In this document: piece by piece, positions 17,137 to 25,674 of the stretch
How positions within the stretch are numbered: position 1 is the first letter of the stretch
Layout of the letters: each line of letters opens with the position of its first letter
From: Saccharofermentans sp.
GTDB taxonomy: Bacteria > Bacillota > Clostridia > Saccharofermentanales > Saccharofermentanaceae
DNA: 64,000 bases
Reading direction: 5' to 3'
NCBI GenBank assembly: GCA_016292135.1
Contig: JAEFAZ010000002.1
Location: 62,001 to 126,000, forward strand
The notes under the pieces: generated by a model
Databases searched by the model: none
What the model saw: the letters and a program-made list of their open reading frames with translations, nothing else
Told to the model about the DNA's origin: nothing
Position numbers and translations under genes: made by a program

Positions 17137-17784
17137 TTATTTCTTTAAAGTCAGCGGTGATACAAGACCGAGCTCTTTGCAGAAGGATTCAGCGCACTTG
17201 CTGGTGTCGCTATCACCGATCTCGGCTTCGATATAGATGAGGTTCTTTCCGTTGATGTAGATACCGGAAAAATTCGTACCCTCGCTGTCGTCTCCTGCAG
17301 GGAGCCCAAGGTTGCGCTGGCAAATGATGTATGTATAGCCGTTCTTGCTTTCTTCTTTGCCTCCGCGTGTTTTCATCCAGTCAGCATAATGATCGTAGAT
17401 CGACTTTGCAGATTTTGTGTCTTTAGCAGACATTGCGAAAATGTATGTATGCACACCATCCATCACCGTAGCGGGCTTTGGTTCGTCTTGCTTTTCGACT
17501 TCCATACATATGACAAGTCTTTCCAGTTCTTCATTAGGTTCGTATCCTGCACTTGCGATGGCAAGTTTGTACAACTCGGTTGCTTCTGTACTGTCTTTTG
17601 AAACATAGTAAGACGGAACGCCATTATTTTTTGATCGTAAGAAAGAGGTAAAATCCTCACCCTTTGTCATTCCGTAATCATTCGCAACCTTAACAATGTC
17701 TGTTGCGGATCCTGCAGAGCAGCCTGCCAGACATGTTACTGCTAAGACTGCAGCCAGAGCTGCTGATAAGATCTTCTTTTTCAT
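17137..17784 (-). CDS. lipoprotein, LGLVSP family
   Basis: This 215-residue lipoprotein has lipobox VTCLAGC. It is a paralogue of the protein at 14986-15645: shared YYVSKD.TEA.ELYK, the KNGYTYI segment and the C-terminal LGLVSPLTL. It appears to be a single transcription unit with its own terminator at 17079-17114. The start follows a G-run Shine-Dalgarno (AGGGGGAAA). Function is unknown; extracellular membrane anchoring is predicted. Confidence 0.7.
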   Translation of the reverse strand: MKKKILSAALAAVLAVTCLAGCSAGSATDIVKVANDYGMTKGEDFTSFLRSKNNGVPSYYVSKDSTEATELYKLAIASAGYEPNEELERLVICMEVEKQDEPKPATVMDGVHTYIFAMSAKDTKSAKSIYDHYADWMKTRGGKEESKNGYTYIICQRNLGLPAGDDSEGTNFSGIYINGKNLIYIEAEIGDSDTSKCAESFCKELGLVSPLTLKK

Positions 17785-18009
17785 TTTGGTTTCCCCCTAA
17801 ATCGTTTATAAAATCCCTTAAGATCTATTGCGTTTCCGCTTTGATCTTTCCTTTCGAAAATTATATCACCTGCAATTTTCGGAGAGGATAAAAATCGTAT
17901 TGTTCAGAATATACAATCCGGAAATATCGCGGAATATCCGGGGATGGATATTTTGTATAGCGGAAGGGGATCTCCCTATAATTCATATATATATGAGCTG
18001 TCTATGCCC

Positions 18010-18213
18010 CTGCCTGACGCAGTTGGTTCAGTAAATTCTTATATTTCGAATTTAGTGAACTATTTGCGGTTTAAAAGTGCACTTTTATCTCAATATAGAA
18101 ATTTGCTGAACCAATTTGGCCTGATTGGTGTAGTAAATTTCATATACTAAGATTTGCTGAACTATTCGGGCCCGGCGGGTGCACTAAATTTCCTATATGA
18201 AATTTTACTGAAC
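18010..18213. repeat. tandem hairpin array 1, four units of 51 bp
   Basis: Four degenerate units end in TGAAC at 18060, 18111, 18162 and 18213, exactly 51 bp apart. The arms also recur at 51 bp (left arms at 18026, 18077, 18128 and 18179). The best unit pairs GTTCA-G-TAAATTC (18026-18038) with GAATTTA-G-TGAAC (18048-18060). The second unit holds its own palindrome, AAAAGTGCACTTTT. The array lies between a terminator and the upstream side of the lipoprotein gene. It shares the TAAAT/ATTTA core with arrays 2 and 3. Confidence 0.75.
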
Positions 18214-18224
18214 TTTCGACCCTT

Positions 18225-18261
18225 AAAAGGGACTGTTTCCCGCTGCAGGAAACAGTCCCTT
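18225..18261 (-). terminator. terminator of the six-gene glycosidase operon
   Basis: A 14-bp stem (AAGGGACTGTTTCC / GGAAACAGTCCCTT, loop of seven) lies 25 bases past the last gene. The T-run is short. Confidence 0.65.
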
Positions 18262-18285
18262 CACCGTTATGGAGGTATTATTGAC

Positions 18286-18756
18286 TTACGTTTTTGATAA
18301 ATAGCTCGCGGCACGGATCAGGTATGCCGCTTCGTTGTCGTCGATCTCTTCGATCTCCGGTAGGTACCAGACCTCCTTCGGTTCATCGTCGTAAACGATG
18401 GTGTCCATGTTGAAGAAGTAGTTATCGGTGTTTGGCAGTTTCAGCTGACATTTCCTGAATGCCCGCTGGAAGCTGCCTGCCATGCCTTCCATGTAATCGT
18501 TGATCAGGCCCGGGATACTCTCCGTGAAGCCGTCGTAAAAGGTGTATTCCGACAGCACCTTTATGCGGTTGTGTTCGAGGTCGGAGCTGAACTTGATGAG
18601 TTTGGTGTATCCGTCCGCGTTGCAGAGGTTATAGCCGACCTTGCCCTTGAGGAGCTTGTCGAAGTGGTCGTTCCAGTAGCTGCTGTCTTCGTGGTCCCAT
18701 CTGGTCTTGCCGTCGGTATTCAGTATCAGATGGAATGTAAATCTGCCGGTTCTCAT
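18286..18756 (-). CDS. conserved-looking cytosolic protein, unknown
   Basis: This 156-residue acidic protein has no signal or membrane helix. It is beta-rich at the start (RTGRFTFHLILNTDG), with aromatic clusters (DSSYWNDHFDKLL) and a helical end (NEAAYLIRAASYLSKT). It is not recognised. It is the last gene of a six-gene operon, 20 bases after the glycosidase-like lipoprotein gene and with its own GGAGGTG site. Its cytosolic nature and the small unknown neighbours suggest a regulatory or immunity-like role rather than polysaccharide breakdown. Confidence 0.5.
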   Translation of the reverse strand: MRTGRFTFHLILNTDGKTRWDHEDSSYWNDHFDKLLKGKVGYNLCNADGYTKLIKFSSDLEHNRIKVLSEYTFYDGFTESIPGLINDYMEGMAGSFQRAFRKCQLKLPNTDNYFFNMDTIVYDDEPKEVWYLPEIEEIDDNEAAYLIRAASYLSKT

Positions 18757-18776
18757 ACTGTCACCTCCGTTCCTTG

Positions 18777-20768
18777 TCAGCGGATCACGTAGGGATTGAA
18801 TCCTTCTGTTGCCGCCATGATCATCCAGGCCGTGGGCGTGATGTGCGGATCCTTGTTGTAGACCCAGGGCTTGCCGTTGAACAGGTAGATGCCTGTCTCA
18901 AGCCCGTCGACCGATGCGGCAGGGAAGAGGCCGCTGTCGAGCTGCTGCTTTGTCAGGGCATCCATCGCTTCCTTGTATCTTGCTTCGTCACCTAACTCGC
19001 GGTAGAGGAGGGCTGTGAAAGCCGTGCCTTCGCACCAGATTCCGGGCTTGGGTTCGTCTGCAAGATAGAAGGGATAGCCGCCTTCTTTGGTCTTCATCTT
19101 TTCGACTGTCTTAAGTGCGTCTTTATAGGGCTCGAATTCGTCTCCCAGTGCCATGGCGCACCAGACCTGGGCGTCGAGGACAACGATGGATCTGTCTGGT
19201 GTTACGCCGTCGCCCGTCGTGCCTGTCAGGAAGAGTTTTCGCGTAGGATCGTAAAGGGACTTTATGAACCTCAGCGAGCTCTCGTAAGCGTCCTTATAGC
19301 GCTGGTCGCCCTTGATATCGTACAAAGCCTTGAAGCAGGCGTAACAGTCGATGTTGTGTTCGAGGCTGCGGTAATTGTTCTTGTATACTACGGGCGGATC
19401 TGCTTCTTCCCATCCGTCGAAACCTCCGGTGAATCCGTCACGTCCGTCCGAGCAGTTTAGGATCACCCAGTCCATAAGGGACGCAGCCGTATCGAGATAT
19501 TCTTCGCCTCCGTATCTGTTGTAGTAGTGAAGAAGAGCGAGGGCCATGTAGCTGATGTTGCCCGGGTTTATCCCGCACATTACCCGATCTTCACACCATA
19601 CCTCATCGACGTAGTTGTACCAGCCGGGGATGCGGGCTGAGAAGCCCCAGCCCGGCATCGGGGAGATGATGCCAGAACCGTATGCGTTGCGGGCTCTTAA
19701 GGGGCGGTCGATCCTGCCTTCGACGGGTTCAGCCAGTGCTCTGTCGTGCCTCACCGCATAGACGAATGCATCGACGATCTGCTTTGCATCTTCCTGTCTG
19801 CCGGCTGCCATGAAGGCCATTGCCGAGCAGGCGTTGTCGTAGCTGTATGCGGCGTTCTTAAGGTACATGTTTTTCGTATCGTAAGACTTGATCAGGACGG
19901 GGGCATCCTTTAAGCACTTGATGTCGCCTTCAAATCTGATCTCGTCGAGGTAGAAGATGACATCGGCGTTGCCGTTCATCTTGTCGTTCACTGCATAGCC
20001 GAAGCCTGCGACGATGTAGGAGAGATCTTTCCCTTCGAGGGGGATGGTGTACTGCTGCCATTCATCCGTTATGTGGACGCGGCCCAGAAGGATCTTCCTG
20101 CAGCTGTCGGGATACTTAACTATCGGTTCACCGGTCGAAGCGTCGCGGCCGAATCCTGCCGTAAAGAACTCACAGGTACAGCTTCTCCCTTTGTCGCACC
20201 TGGCGTAGAAAGTAAGCTTTTCCGCGCCGGTAAGATCGTAGCCTTGACCGTCCATGCTGCCGTCGTTGAGGACAGGTTCGGTCGATCCTTCAGGCAGATA
20301 CCCTGTCATCCACATCCAGGCGTTCCAGTCACCTTCGCGGGTCTTCTGGGCGCAGCGGATACAGTAGCCGTCGTAAGAATCACTGATCCAGTGCTCGTTC
20401 AGGTCCTCGACAAGGTGAGGGTTATTCCCGTACATCTTTGCCTTCTGCGTGAACGCGTTCTCGATGGAACCGTAATCCTTATAGACATATAGATACTTCC
20501 TGTTATCGTTGAGCCTTGTTTCCAGTGCATCCAGCGCATCGCGCTTTTGGGGATAGTAAGGGTTGTCCTTGTCTTCCTCTATGGAGGGCGATGTCTGCGT
20601 TTGACTGGTCTCAGCTGCAGTTGCGGTTGTGGTGGACGTCTCTGTTTTGCCGGTAACTTCCCCTGTATCCCCGCTGCATCCTGCCAGGGGCATCATCATG
20701 CCCATGATAATTGCAAGACATGCTGCCGGGATCTTTTTCGATAGATATTTCTTAGTTAAGAACAACAT
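18777..20768 (-). CDS. secreted glycosidase-like lipoprotein
   Basis: This 663-residue lipoprotein has lipobox MPLAGC followed by a Thr/Ser-rich linker (about residues 38-65). Residues about 75-285 form a beta-rich domain like those that bind carbohydrate (YDLTGAEKLTFYARC, then VIFYLDEIRF). Residues about 290-660 are repeated helical hairpins typical of (alpha/alpha)6-barrel glycosidases: ALALLHYYNRYGGEEYLDTA, DCYACFKALYDIKGDQRY, VWCAMALGDEFEPY, WCEGTAFTALLYRELG. The GH family cannot be named. Asp and Glu residues in DEVWCED and IWCEGT are candidates for the active site. It is anchored outside the cell and is the largest gene of a six-gene operon. Confidence 0.65.
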   Translation of the reverse strand: MLFLTKKYLSKKIPAACLAIIMGMMMPLAGCSGDTGEVTGKTETSTTTATAAETSQTQTSPSIEEDKDNPYYPQKRDALDALETRLNDNRKYLYVYKDYGSIENAFTQKAKMYGNNPHLVEDLNEHWISDSYDGYCIRCAQKTREGDWNAWMWMTGYLPEGSTEPVLNDGSMDGQGYDLTGAEKLTFYARCDKGRSCTCEFFTAGFGRDASTGEPIVKYPDSCRKILLGRVHITDEWQQYTIPLEGKDLSYIVAGFGYAVNDKMNGNADVIFYLDEIRFEGDIKCLKDAPVLIKSYDTKNMYLKNAAYSYDNACSAMAFMAAGRQEDAKQIVDAFVYAVRHDRALAEPVEGRIDRPLRARNAYGSGIISPMPGWGFSARIPGWYNYVDEVWCEDRVMCGINPGNISYMALALLHYYNRYGGEEYLDTAASLMDWVILNCSDGRDGFTGGFDGWEEADPPVVYKNNYRSLEHNIDCYACFKALYDIKGDQRYKDAYESSLRFIKSLYDPTRKLFLTGTTGDGVTPDRSIVVLDAQVWCAMALGDEFEPYKDALKTVEKMKTKEGGYPFYLADEPKPGIWCEGTAFTALLYRELGDEARYKEAMDALTKQQLDSGLFPAASVDGLETGIYLFNGKPWVYNKDPHITPTAWMIMAATEGFNPYVIR

Positions 20769-20789
20769 AATGACACCTCCTTTTTATGC

Positions 20790-21212
20790 TCAGATCGCAT
20801 AGAAATAAAAATCCAGACACAGGTAATCAGATGCGTAAATCTTTTCGTATTCCATCTTCACTACGTATTCGGCATAGAATCTTTCCTCTAACATTGTTAG
20901 CAGATCAAATGCGTACTCCTTTTCTTTGACATAGATCGTCTTGCCGACCGGAGAATCAGGGCCTGTCCTTACGCAGATCGATTCATTTCCTTTTCCGAAA
21001 AAGATATCCTCCTGATCGAAGACCGGAACCTCGTCTGTTACGACGAGCAGAAAATAGTCTGAGAAAACATATGCCCATGCGCCAAAGTCACGTGGAGTCG
21101 GTCTGTTGATCCCCTTGCATGATGCGAGCACATATGTCTTTCTGCTGAAGTAAAGATCCATGTGGTCAGCGATATCCGACAGGACTTCCCGGAAATGACT
21201 TTCGTTATGCAT
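20790..21212 (-). CDS. unknown protein, QEDIFFGKGNE family, copy 1
   Basis: This 140-residue cytosolic protein is about half identical by eye to its neighbour at 21253-21702: SH[FY]REVLS..ADHM near the start, the block QEDIFFGKGNE in the centre, then VGK.IY and a C-terminal FY.FA. I do not recognise the family. Tandem duplication inside an operon is clear. The start follows AAGGAGGTG. Confidence 0.6.
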   Translation of the reverse strand: MHNESHFREVLSDIADHMDLYFSRKTYVLASCKGINRPTPRDFGAWAYVFSDYFLLVVTDEVPVFDQEDIFFGKGNESICVRTGPDSPVGKTIYVKEKEYAFDLLTMLEERFYAEYVVKMEYEKIYASDYLCLDFYFYAI

Positions 21213-21252
21213 AAGAACACCTCCTTTCTCATCTTCTGCATCCGTAAAGGTC

Positions 21253-21702
21253 TTATGAATGCTTTGCTGCGAAAATATAAAACTCCATGTACAAGATGCC
21301 TGTGCCGTAATACTTGTCGTATTCCACCTTCATATGATCTTCGGCATCGTACTTTTCCTTGAACATCGACAACAGATGTACTGCGTAATCGAATGCTTTG
21401 CAGTAGATCCCCTTGCCGACTAAAGAGTCAGAGTCGGCAGATACTAAGATGCATTCATTTCCTTTTCCGAAAAAGATATCCTCCTGACCGGGTTCCGGCA
21501 TGATCTCTGATTCGATAAGCGAAAAATAGTCTTTGTAGATCAGGACCCAGCGGCCCTCTTCACCCGGATCAGGTCTTTTCAGATTCATGCATTCAGCGAG
21601 AGCTGCCGCTTTTCCCCTTAAGTAACTCACCATGTGATCAGCAGTTTCAGACAGGACTTCCCGGTAGTGACTTTCACCTCTGTTAAGGTAACTCCACATC
21701 AT
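21253..21702 (-). CDS. unknown protein, QEDIFFGKGNE family, copy 2
   Basis: This 149-residue protein is the tandem paralogue of the gene at 20790-21212, with the same ribosome site (AAGGAGGTGTTCTT) copied along with the coding part. It has no signal peptide or membrane helix. It lies 40 bases upstream of copy 1 and 20 bases downstream of the LRR gene. Small tandem paralogues of this kind in variable operons are often immunity or sensor proteins; nothing in the sequence proves this. Confidence 0.6.
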   Translation of the reverse strand: MMWSYLNRGESHYREVLSETADHMVSYLRGKAAALAECMNLKRPDPGEEGRWVLIYKDYFSLIESEIMPEPGQEDIFFGKGNECILVSADSDSLVGKGIYCKAFDYAVHLLSMFKEKYDAEDHMKVEYDKYYGTGILYMEFYIFAAKHS

Positions 21703-21722
21703 AAGAACACCTCCTTATATGC

Positions 21723-22307
21723 TTAGAAACTGTATCCGTCACCTGCTATGCAGTAATCCGTGTATTCGAATTCGTCGAATGCGCCGCTTTCCGCTTCATC
21801 AATATATCGGCACCTGGATGCGTTGATGGACTCGTAGATTGCCTTTACGGCCTTCGGTGCGTGCTTATGTACGAGAAAATATTCGATCCCGTTCACCCAT
21901 GCGCTCCTCAAGCTGTAGCATTCCACAAAACAATCGTAGTCTGCGCTTTTCAGATAAGCAGAGATCTCCAGGTGTTCCAGGTTATGACAGTTCTTGAACG
22001 TGTACGCATTCAATCTGTCTATGCCTTCTCCGATCTTGACGCTCTTAAGGTATTCGCAGTACCTGAAAGCTTCCTGCCCTAGGAATGTAACGCTGTCAGG
22101 GATCTCAATGGACTCTAATCCTGAATCGTTGAATGCACAGTCTTCGATCCTTGTGACAGACGGCGGTATGATCACCTGTTTTATCTTCGAGCGGTGGGAG
22201 AACGCATATTCTCCGATAACTTCTATTCCGTCGGGTATGACGACTGTAGCTTCCTGTTCCTCATAGTCGTAACCTTTTACTGTTTTGTTTTCTATCTTAA
22301 GTCCCAT
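21723..22307 (-). CDS. cytosolic leucine-rich-repeat protein (BspA type)
   Basis: This 194-residue protein has four to five BspA/TpLRR_5 repeats (VIPDGIEVIGEYAFS, VIIPPSVTRIEDCAF, IEIPDSVTFLGQEAF, VKIGEGIDRLNAYTF). It lacks the signal peptide present in the LRR lipoprotein at 180-1103. It is second in the six-gene operon. The repeats probably form a binding surface; the ligand is unknown. Confidence 0.75.
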   Translation of the reverse strand: MGLKIENKTVKGYDYEEQEATVVIPDGIEVIGEYAFSHRSKIKQVIIPPSVTRIEDCAFNDSGLESIEIPDSVTFLGQEAFRYCEYLKSVKIGEGIDRLNAYTFKNCHNLEHLEISAYLKSADYDCFVECYSLRSAWVNGIEYFLVHKHAPKAVKAIYESINASRCRYIDEAESGAFDEFEYTDYCIAGDGYSF

Positions 22308-22351
22308 AATGATTCTCCTTTCCGGCTTTGCCTTCGATTTTGCTGACCGGG

Positions 22352-22597
22352 TCAGCAGTGTAATCCTACGATGTCAAGACGCTTGTCTCCGGTTTCCTCC
22401 CTGACCTTCAGATAGAGATCATGCATCGGCCGGTAGCTTTCGCAGACAAGGGCTTCAGAAATGTCGCGGGTCCATTCTATGGGTTTATCCTTGTTCTCAG
22501 CGCGCTCGTTTGACCTTGCGTAATAGCGGTAGCAATAAGCTTTGTCAGTGCCGAAGCTGAATTTTGATCCGTAGTCGATGACCAATACGTAATACAT
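22352..22597 (-). CDS. small unknown protein, first gene of the operon
   Basis: This 81-residue protein starts MYYVLVIDYGSKFSFG and is rich in Tyr, Asp and Arg. It has no signal peptide. A strong GGAAGGAGG site precedes the ATG. It is the promoter-proximal gene of the six-gene operon and is divergent from an XRE regulator across a 285-base gap with palindromes. Not recognised. Confidence 0.5.
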   Translation of the reverse strand: MYYVLVIDYGSKFSFGTDKAYCYRYYARSNERAENKDKPIEWTRDISEALVCESYRPMHDLYLKVREETGDKRLDIVGLHC

Positions 22598-22687
22598 AAC
22601 ATCTCCTCCTTCCTTATGCTGTTTGCGGGTGACTCTTTTGACACTGTCAGATTAGCACTGGCAAAAGGGCATCTCAATCGCAAATAA

Positions 22688-22750
22688 CCGAATAATTCGG
22701 CTGTGCGGAATTTTATGTTATAAATTTCGGAATTATTCGGAATATCCGCT
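22688..22750. promoter_or_regulatory. candidate operator repeats in the divergent promoter region
   Basis: CCGAATAATTCGG (22688-22700) is a perfect 13-base palindrome. It is followed by GCGGAAT and by CGGAAT-TATT-CGGAAT (ending near 22744). The repeats lie between the six-gene operon and the XRE regulator gene and are good candidates for that regulator's binding sites. Confidence 0.45.
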
Positions 22751-22882
22751 TTTAGGGAAGTGTTTTCGGGTGAGAAAACATCAAGATCGTTATAAATCGC
22801 GGAATTTTCTGGCCTTGAAATATTGAAAAAACACCGCCCTCTGAAGTAGAATGAAACTATCAATCGAAGGAGGTCTGCTGCC

Positions 22883-23971
22883 ATGGAAAACAAGAAGACC
22901 GACAAAGAGCTGCAGGGCGCAACAGATTCCAAGATCTTGAAGATAGTATCCGCGAACCTCAAGCACCTTCTCAGCCAAAAGAAGATGACTCAGAAAGATC
23001 TGTGCATCCTGATGGGCGTCACTCCGGCAACCATGTCCGAATACTGTAACGGCGGACGCCTTCCGAGTGTGGATTTCTTCATCACGCTCAAGAAACACTT
23101 CAACATCAACATCGATGAGTTCCTGACCAAGAGCGTCACTGTTACTGCTGATGCCCTGCCGCAGGCTTCCGTGAGCGATCCTTCTGCAGAGGATATATAC
23201 GGCAGGTATTGCGGCAGCTATCTCGTCTATTATTTTGATACCGGAAGGTACAAGGGTTACGATACTCAATCACCAAAAGACTCAGTCACTTTCGGGCTGC
23301 TCTGCATCTACGGTGAAGAGTCGGTGATCGGGGTCATGCGATACAGGGTGGCGGCCCTGTTGGGACTCGAGGCAAGAGAGGATGCCGAGACCGCAAGGGA
23401 AAAGCTGGGAGAGAGGCCGGCAGGAGAAGAAGTCAGGAAATACGCTGATTCATGCGAAGAAGGCACCTTCTATGAAGGCGATTTCGAACTGTCGCCGGAG
23501 CACGGATTTATAAGTCTCAAGCACGGACATACCGACAGGGCCTTCGTGATCCTTCACCGCGTCGAGATCGACAAGGGCGATTACATAGGCGGGATCGGGA
23601 CCGTCAATTCCGTTTCCAAGGGCAGGGAGAGAGCCCCGGTCGTCCAGTTCATGGGACTTTCAAGATACCCCTTGGCCATGTCGGTCGAAGAGATACATCA
23701 CACGCTCCTTCTCGGTTATCCGGGTTTTAACGCCGAGGAAGAGACCGAGGAGATGATCAGGAATTTCAAGGCGCTCTACGTTGATCCCAATGAGACGGCC
23801 AACGAGTTTTCGGAATACCAGAAGTCCGTTATCGTCAGATCCATGCTTGAGCGTTACATAAAGAAGAGCCTGCAGAGGAACGTGTTCCGGTATGGCAAGG
23901 TCTCTGTAAATGACGACGACAACTGGTATCACGTTATCAAGGGCGTTTCAGAAGGATTGAAGAAACAGTGA
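22883..23971 (+). CDS. XRE-family regulator with large C-terminal domain
   Basis: This 362-residue protein has an N-terminal Cro/C1 helix-turn-helix at residues about 22-75 (LLSQKKMTQKDLCILMGVTPATMSEYCNGGRLPS). The remaining 270 residues are an unrecognised sensor-like domain with beta strands and a Glu-rich helix (ARENAE-like, residues about 165-190). The gene starts after AAGGAGG. It is divergent from the six-gene operon and 25 bases upstream of the degenerate RelA/SpoT homologue. It probably controls one or both through the palindromes at 22688-22750. Confidence 0.7.
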   Translation: MENKKTDKELQGATDSKILKIVSANLKHLLSQKKMTQKDLCILMGVTPATMSEYCNGGRLPSVDFFITLKKHFNINIDEFLTKSVTVTADALPQASVSDPSAEDIYGRYCGSYLVYYFDTGRYKGYDTQSPKDSVTFGLLCIYGEESVIGVMRYRVAALLGLEAREDAETAREKLGERPAGEEVRKYADSCEEGTFYEGDFELSPEHGFISLKHGHTDRAFVILHRVEIDKGDYIGGIGTVNSVSKGRERAPVVQFMGLSRYPLAMSVEEIHHTLLLGYPGFNAEEETEEMIRNFKALYVDPNETANEFSEYQKSVIVRSMLERYIKKSLQRNVFRYGKVSVNDDDNWYHVIKGVSEGLKKQ

Positions 23972-23996
23972 CGGGCTTTCGGCCGGAGGATTGATC

Positions 23997-25457
23997 ATGG
24001 AAAACGCGATCGATATGACCATAGATGAAGTGATTGCCATCTATAAAGACAAACACGGATCTTTCGACGAGGACCTGATAAGGCGCGCCTATGAGCTTGC
24101 GGAAAAAACCCTTGAGGGCTCGACACGCGACAACGGCGAGAAGACCATCCGGCACGCATTAAGAGAAGCCGGGATGATCGCCGGATGGGGGATGGGCAAA
24201 GATCTTCTGATCTCTTCGCTGCTTCATTGTGCCGTTGAAGAAAAAAGGATCGGTATCGATGATATCGGGATCAAGTTCGGTTTTGATGTTGCAAGGATAG
24301 TTGATGAGGTCTCGTCCATGGGCGACGCAAGGACCATAGACAGCGTTAATTCGGGCTACTATTCGGGCAATACCGATCTCCCTTTGATATCGGACGATGA
24401 TAATGCCATCTACGTGAAAACCGCAGACCGTATCGATACCCTCAGGACCTGCGTGGAAGACAGGCTGCTGATGGCGAGCATCACCCGCAGGATGTTCCTT
24501 CCGAGACTCTACGATCTGCACGCATACCGCTTCATAGATATTCTTGAAGAATGCTGTTTCCTGATCGAACATCCGTCGATGTATTATGAGATGATGGAAC
24601 TCTACGATGAGATCCTCAGGATCAATGAACGGAGCTGCTTCGATGCAAGGATGCTCCTGACAGGTCTCTTCGATCCTTCCGCCGATATCGGAACAGAGGA
24701 GTTGGACGACTACCGCCGCTACATAGTGGATTTCATCTTCGACAGACGCACCGCCACAAGCCTTTACAGACAGTTCTCCGGAAAGGCGGATAACATCCGG
24801 AACGACTGGCGGTCCATGTTCAACAAGGAGAATGTTCCTCTCTACGATCTTACACTTGTCGTAGACTATGCCCTTTCGCAGGAGATATCCAAGATCGGAC
24901 CGAACGATGTCTTTTTCGAGCTCTTCGAAAACTATCTTTCACAAAAAGATTTCTACATTACCCGCCACGAATATACGACCCGCAAAGACGCCGATTATTT
25001 CCTCATCGCAGATGAGACCGATAACCTCTACAGACTGTTCGTGAGGACCGGGAAGGAATATGAACGGTTCCTGTTCGGCGACATAATAGATGAGGAAGGA
25101 TTCGTCTTCCGAAGCAAGAAGACCGAGCTGCAGCAGCCCGAAAACAGGACCTATAAGATCAAGGTGTTCAGGGAAGACGGGACCGCTTTGATGATCACGA
25201 ACGGTGCGACCGTCCTGGACTTCGCATTTCACATCGGTGCCGATACCGGTCTTCACTTCGATTATGCCAAGATCAACGAATCCGACAGCCGCGTCGGCAG
25301 GAACGTGCGTCTCAACGAAGGCGACACTGTAACCATAGTGACTGACAAGAACATAAAGCCGGACATCACCTGGTTCAAGAGCGCCAGGACCGGCGTTGCG
25401 ACCCAATATCTCGTGAACTATTTTTCAAACCGCGAAAACCTGATGTCGCTGCTGTGA
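23997..25457 (+). CDS. degenerate RelA/SpoT homologue (RSH-like) with TGS domain
   Basis: This 486-residue cytosolic protein follows the RelA/SpoT order. Residues about 45-175 are an HD-like domain (IRHALREAG, SLLHCAVEE, ADRIDTLRT) in which the HD dyad reads His-Cys. Residues about 255-360 resemble a worn ppGpp-synthetase domain (WRSMFNKENVPLYDLTLVV) without the canonical nucleotide-binding residues. Residues about 380-450 are a TGS domain (TNGATVLDFAFHIG, RVGRNVRLNEGDTVTIV). Both catalytic sites look lost, so it may sense or bind (p)ppGpp or ribosomes instead. ATG 23997 follows GGAGGA. It is co-transcribed with the XRE regulator. Confidence 0.7.
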   Translation: MENAIDMTIDEVIAIYKDKHGSFDEDLIRRAYELAEKTLEGSTRDNGEKTIRHALREAGMIAGWGMGKDLLISSLLHCAVEEKRIGIDDIGIKFGFDVARIVDEVSSMGDARTIDSVNSGYYSGNTDLPLISDDDNAIYVKTADRIDTLRTCVEDRLLMASITRRMFLPRLYDLHAYRFIDILEECCFLIEHPSMYYEMMELYDEILRINERSCFDARMLLTGLFDPSADIGTEELDDYRRYIVDFIFDRRTATSLYRQFSGKADNIRNDWRSMFNKENVPLYDLTLVVDYALSQEISKIGPNDVFFELFENYLSQKDFYITRHEYTTRKDADYFLIADETDNLYRLFVRTGKEYERFLFGDIIDEEGFVFRSKKTELQQPENRTYKIKVFREDGTALMITNGATVLDFAFHIGADTGLHFDYAKINESDSRVGRNVRLNEGDTVTIVTDKNIKPDITWFKSARTGVATQYLVNYFSNRENLMSLL

Positions 25458-25472
25458 GATGACGGCAGCAGC

Positions 25473-25655
25473 TTTTACTCTTCCTGTAAGCATTCCGGCA
25501 TCAACCCCGGCTTCCGGAGCCTTTTTGTCTTGTATCCTGACGAAGATAAATATATAGTTTTCTTAACCAACAGCGATAAGGGACTCGATCTTGCAAAAGA
25601 GAAGGCAAGGAATTACCTTAAAGTTGACGGGACCTTGGATATCAAGAGGGATTGA
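25473..25655 (+). pseudogene. C-terminal remnant of a serine beta-lactamase-like hydrolase
   Basis: One frame reads HSGINPGFRSLFVLYP, then YIVFLTNSDKGLDLAKEKA, and stops at 25653-25655. HxGxxPGFRS and the V.LTNSD.G ending are the C-terminal signature of class C beta-lactamase/penicillin-binding esterases. No start, SxxK or YxN part remains. It sits between the RSH gene and a membrane protein gene. Confidence 0.6.
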
Positions 25656-25674
25656 TAAGAGAGGATCGATATTT

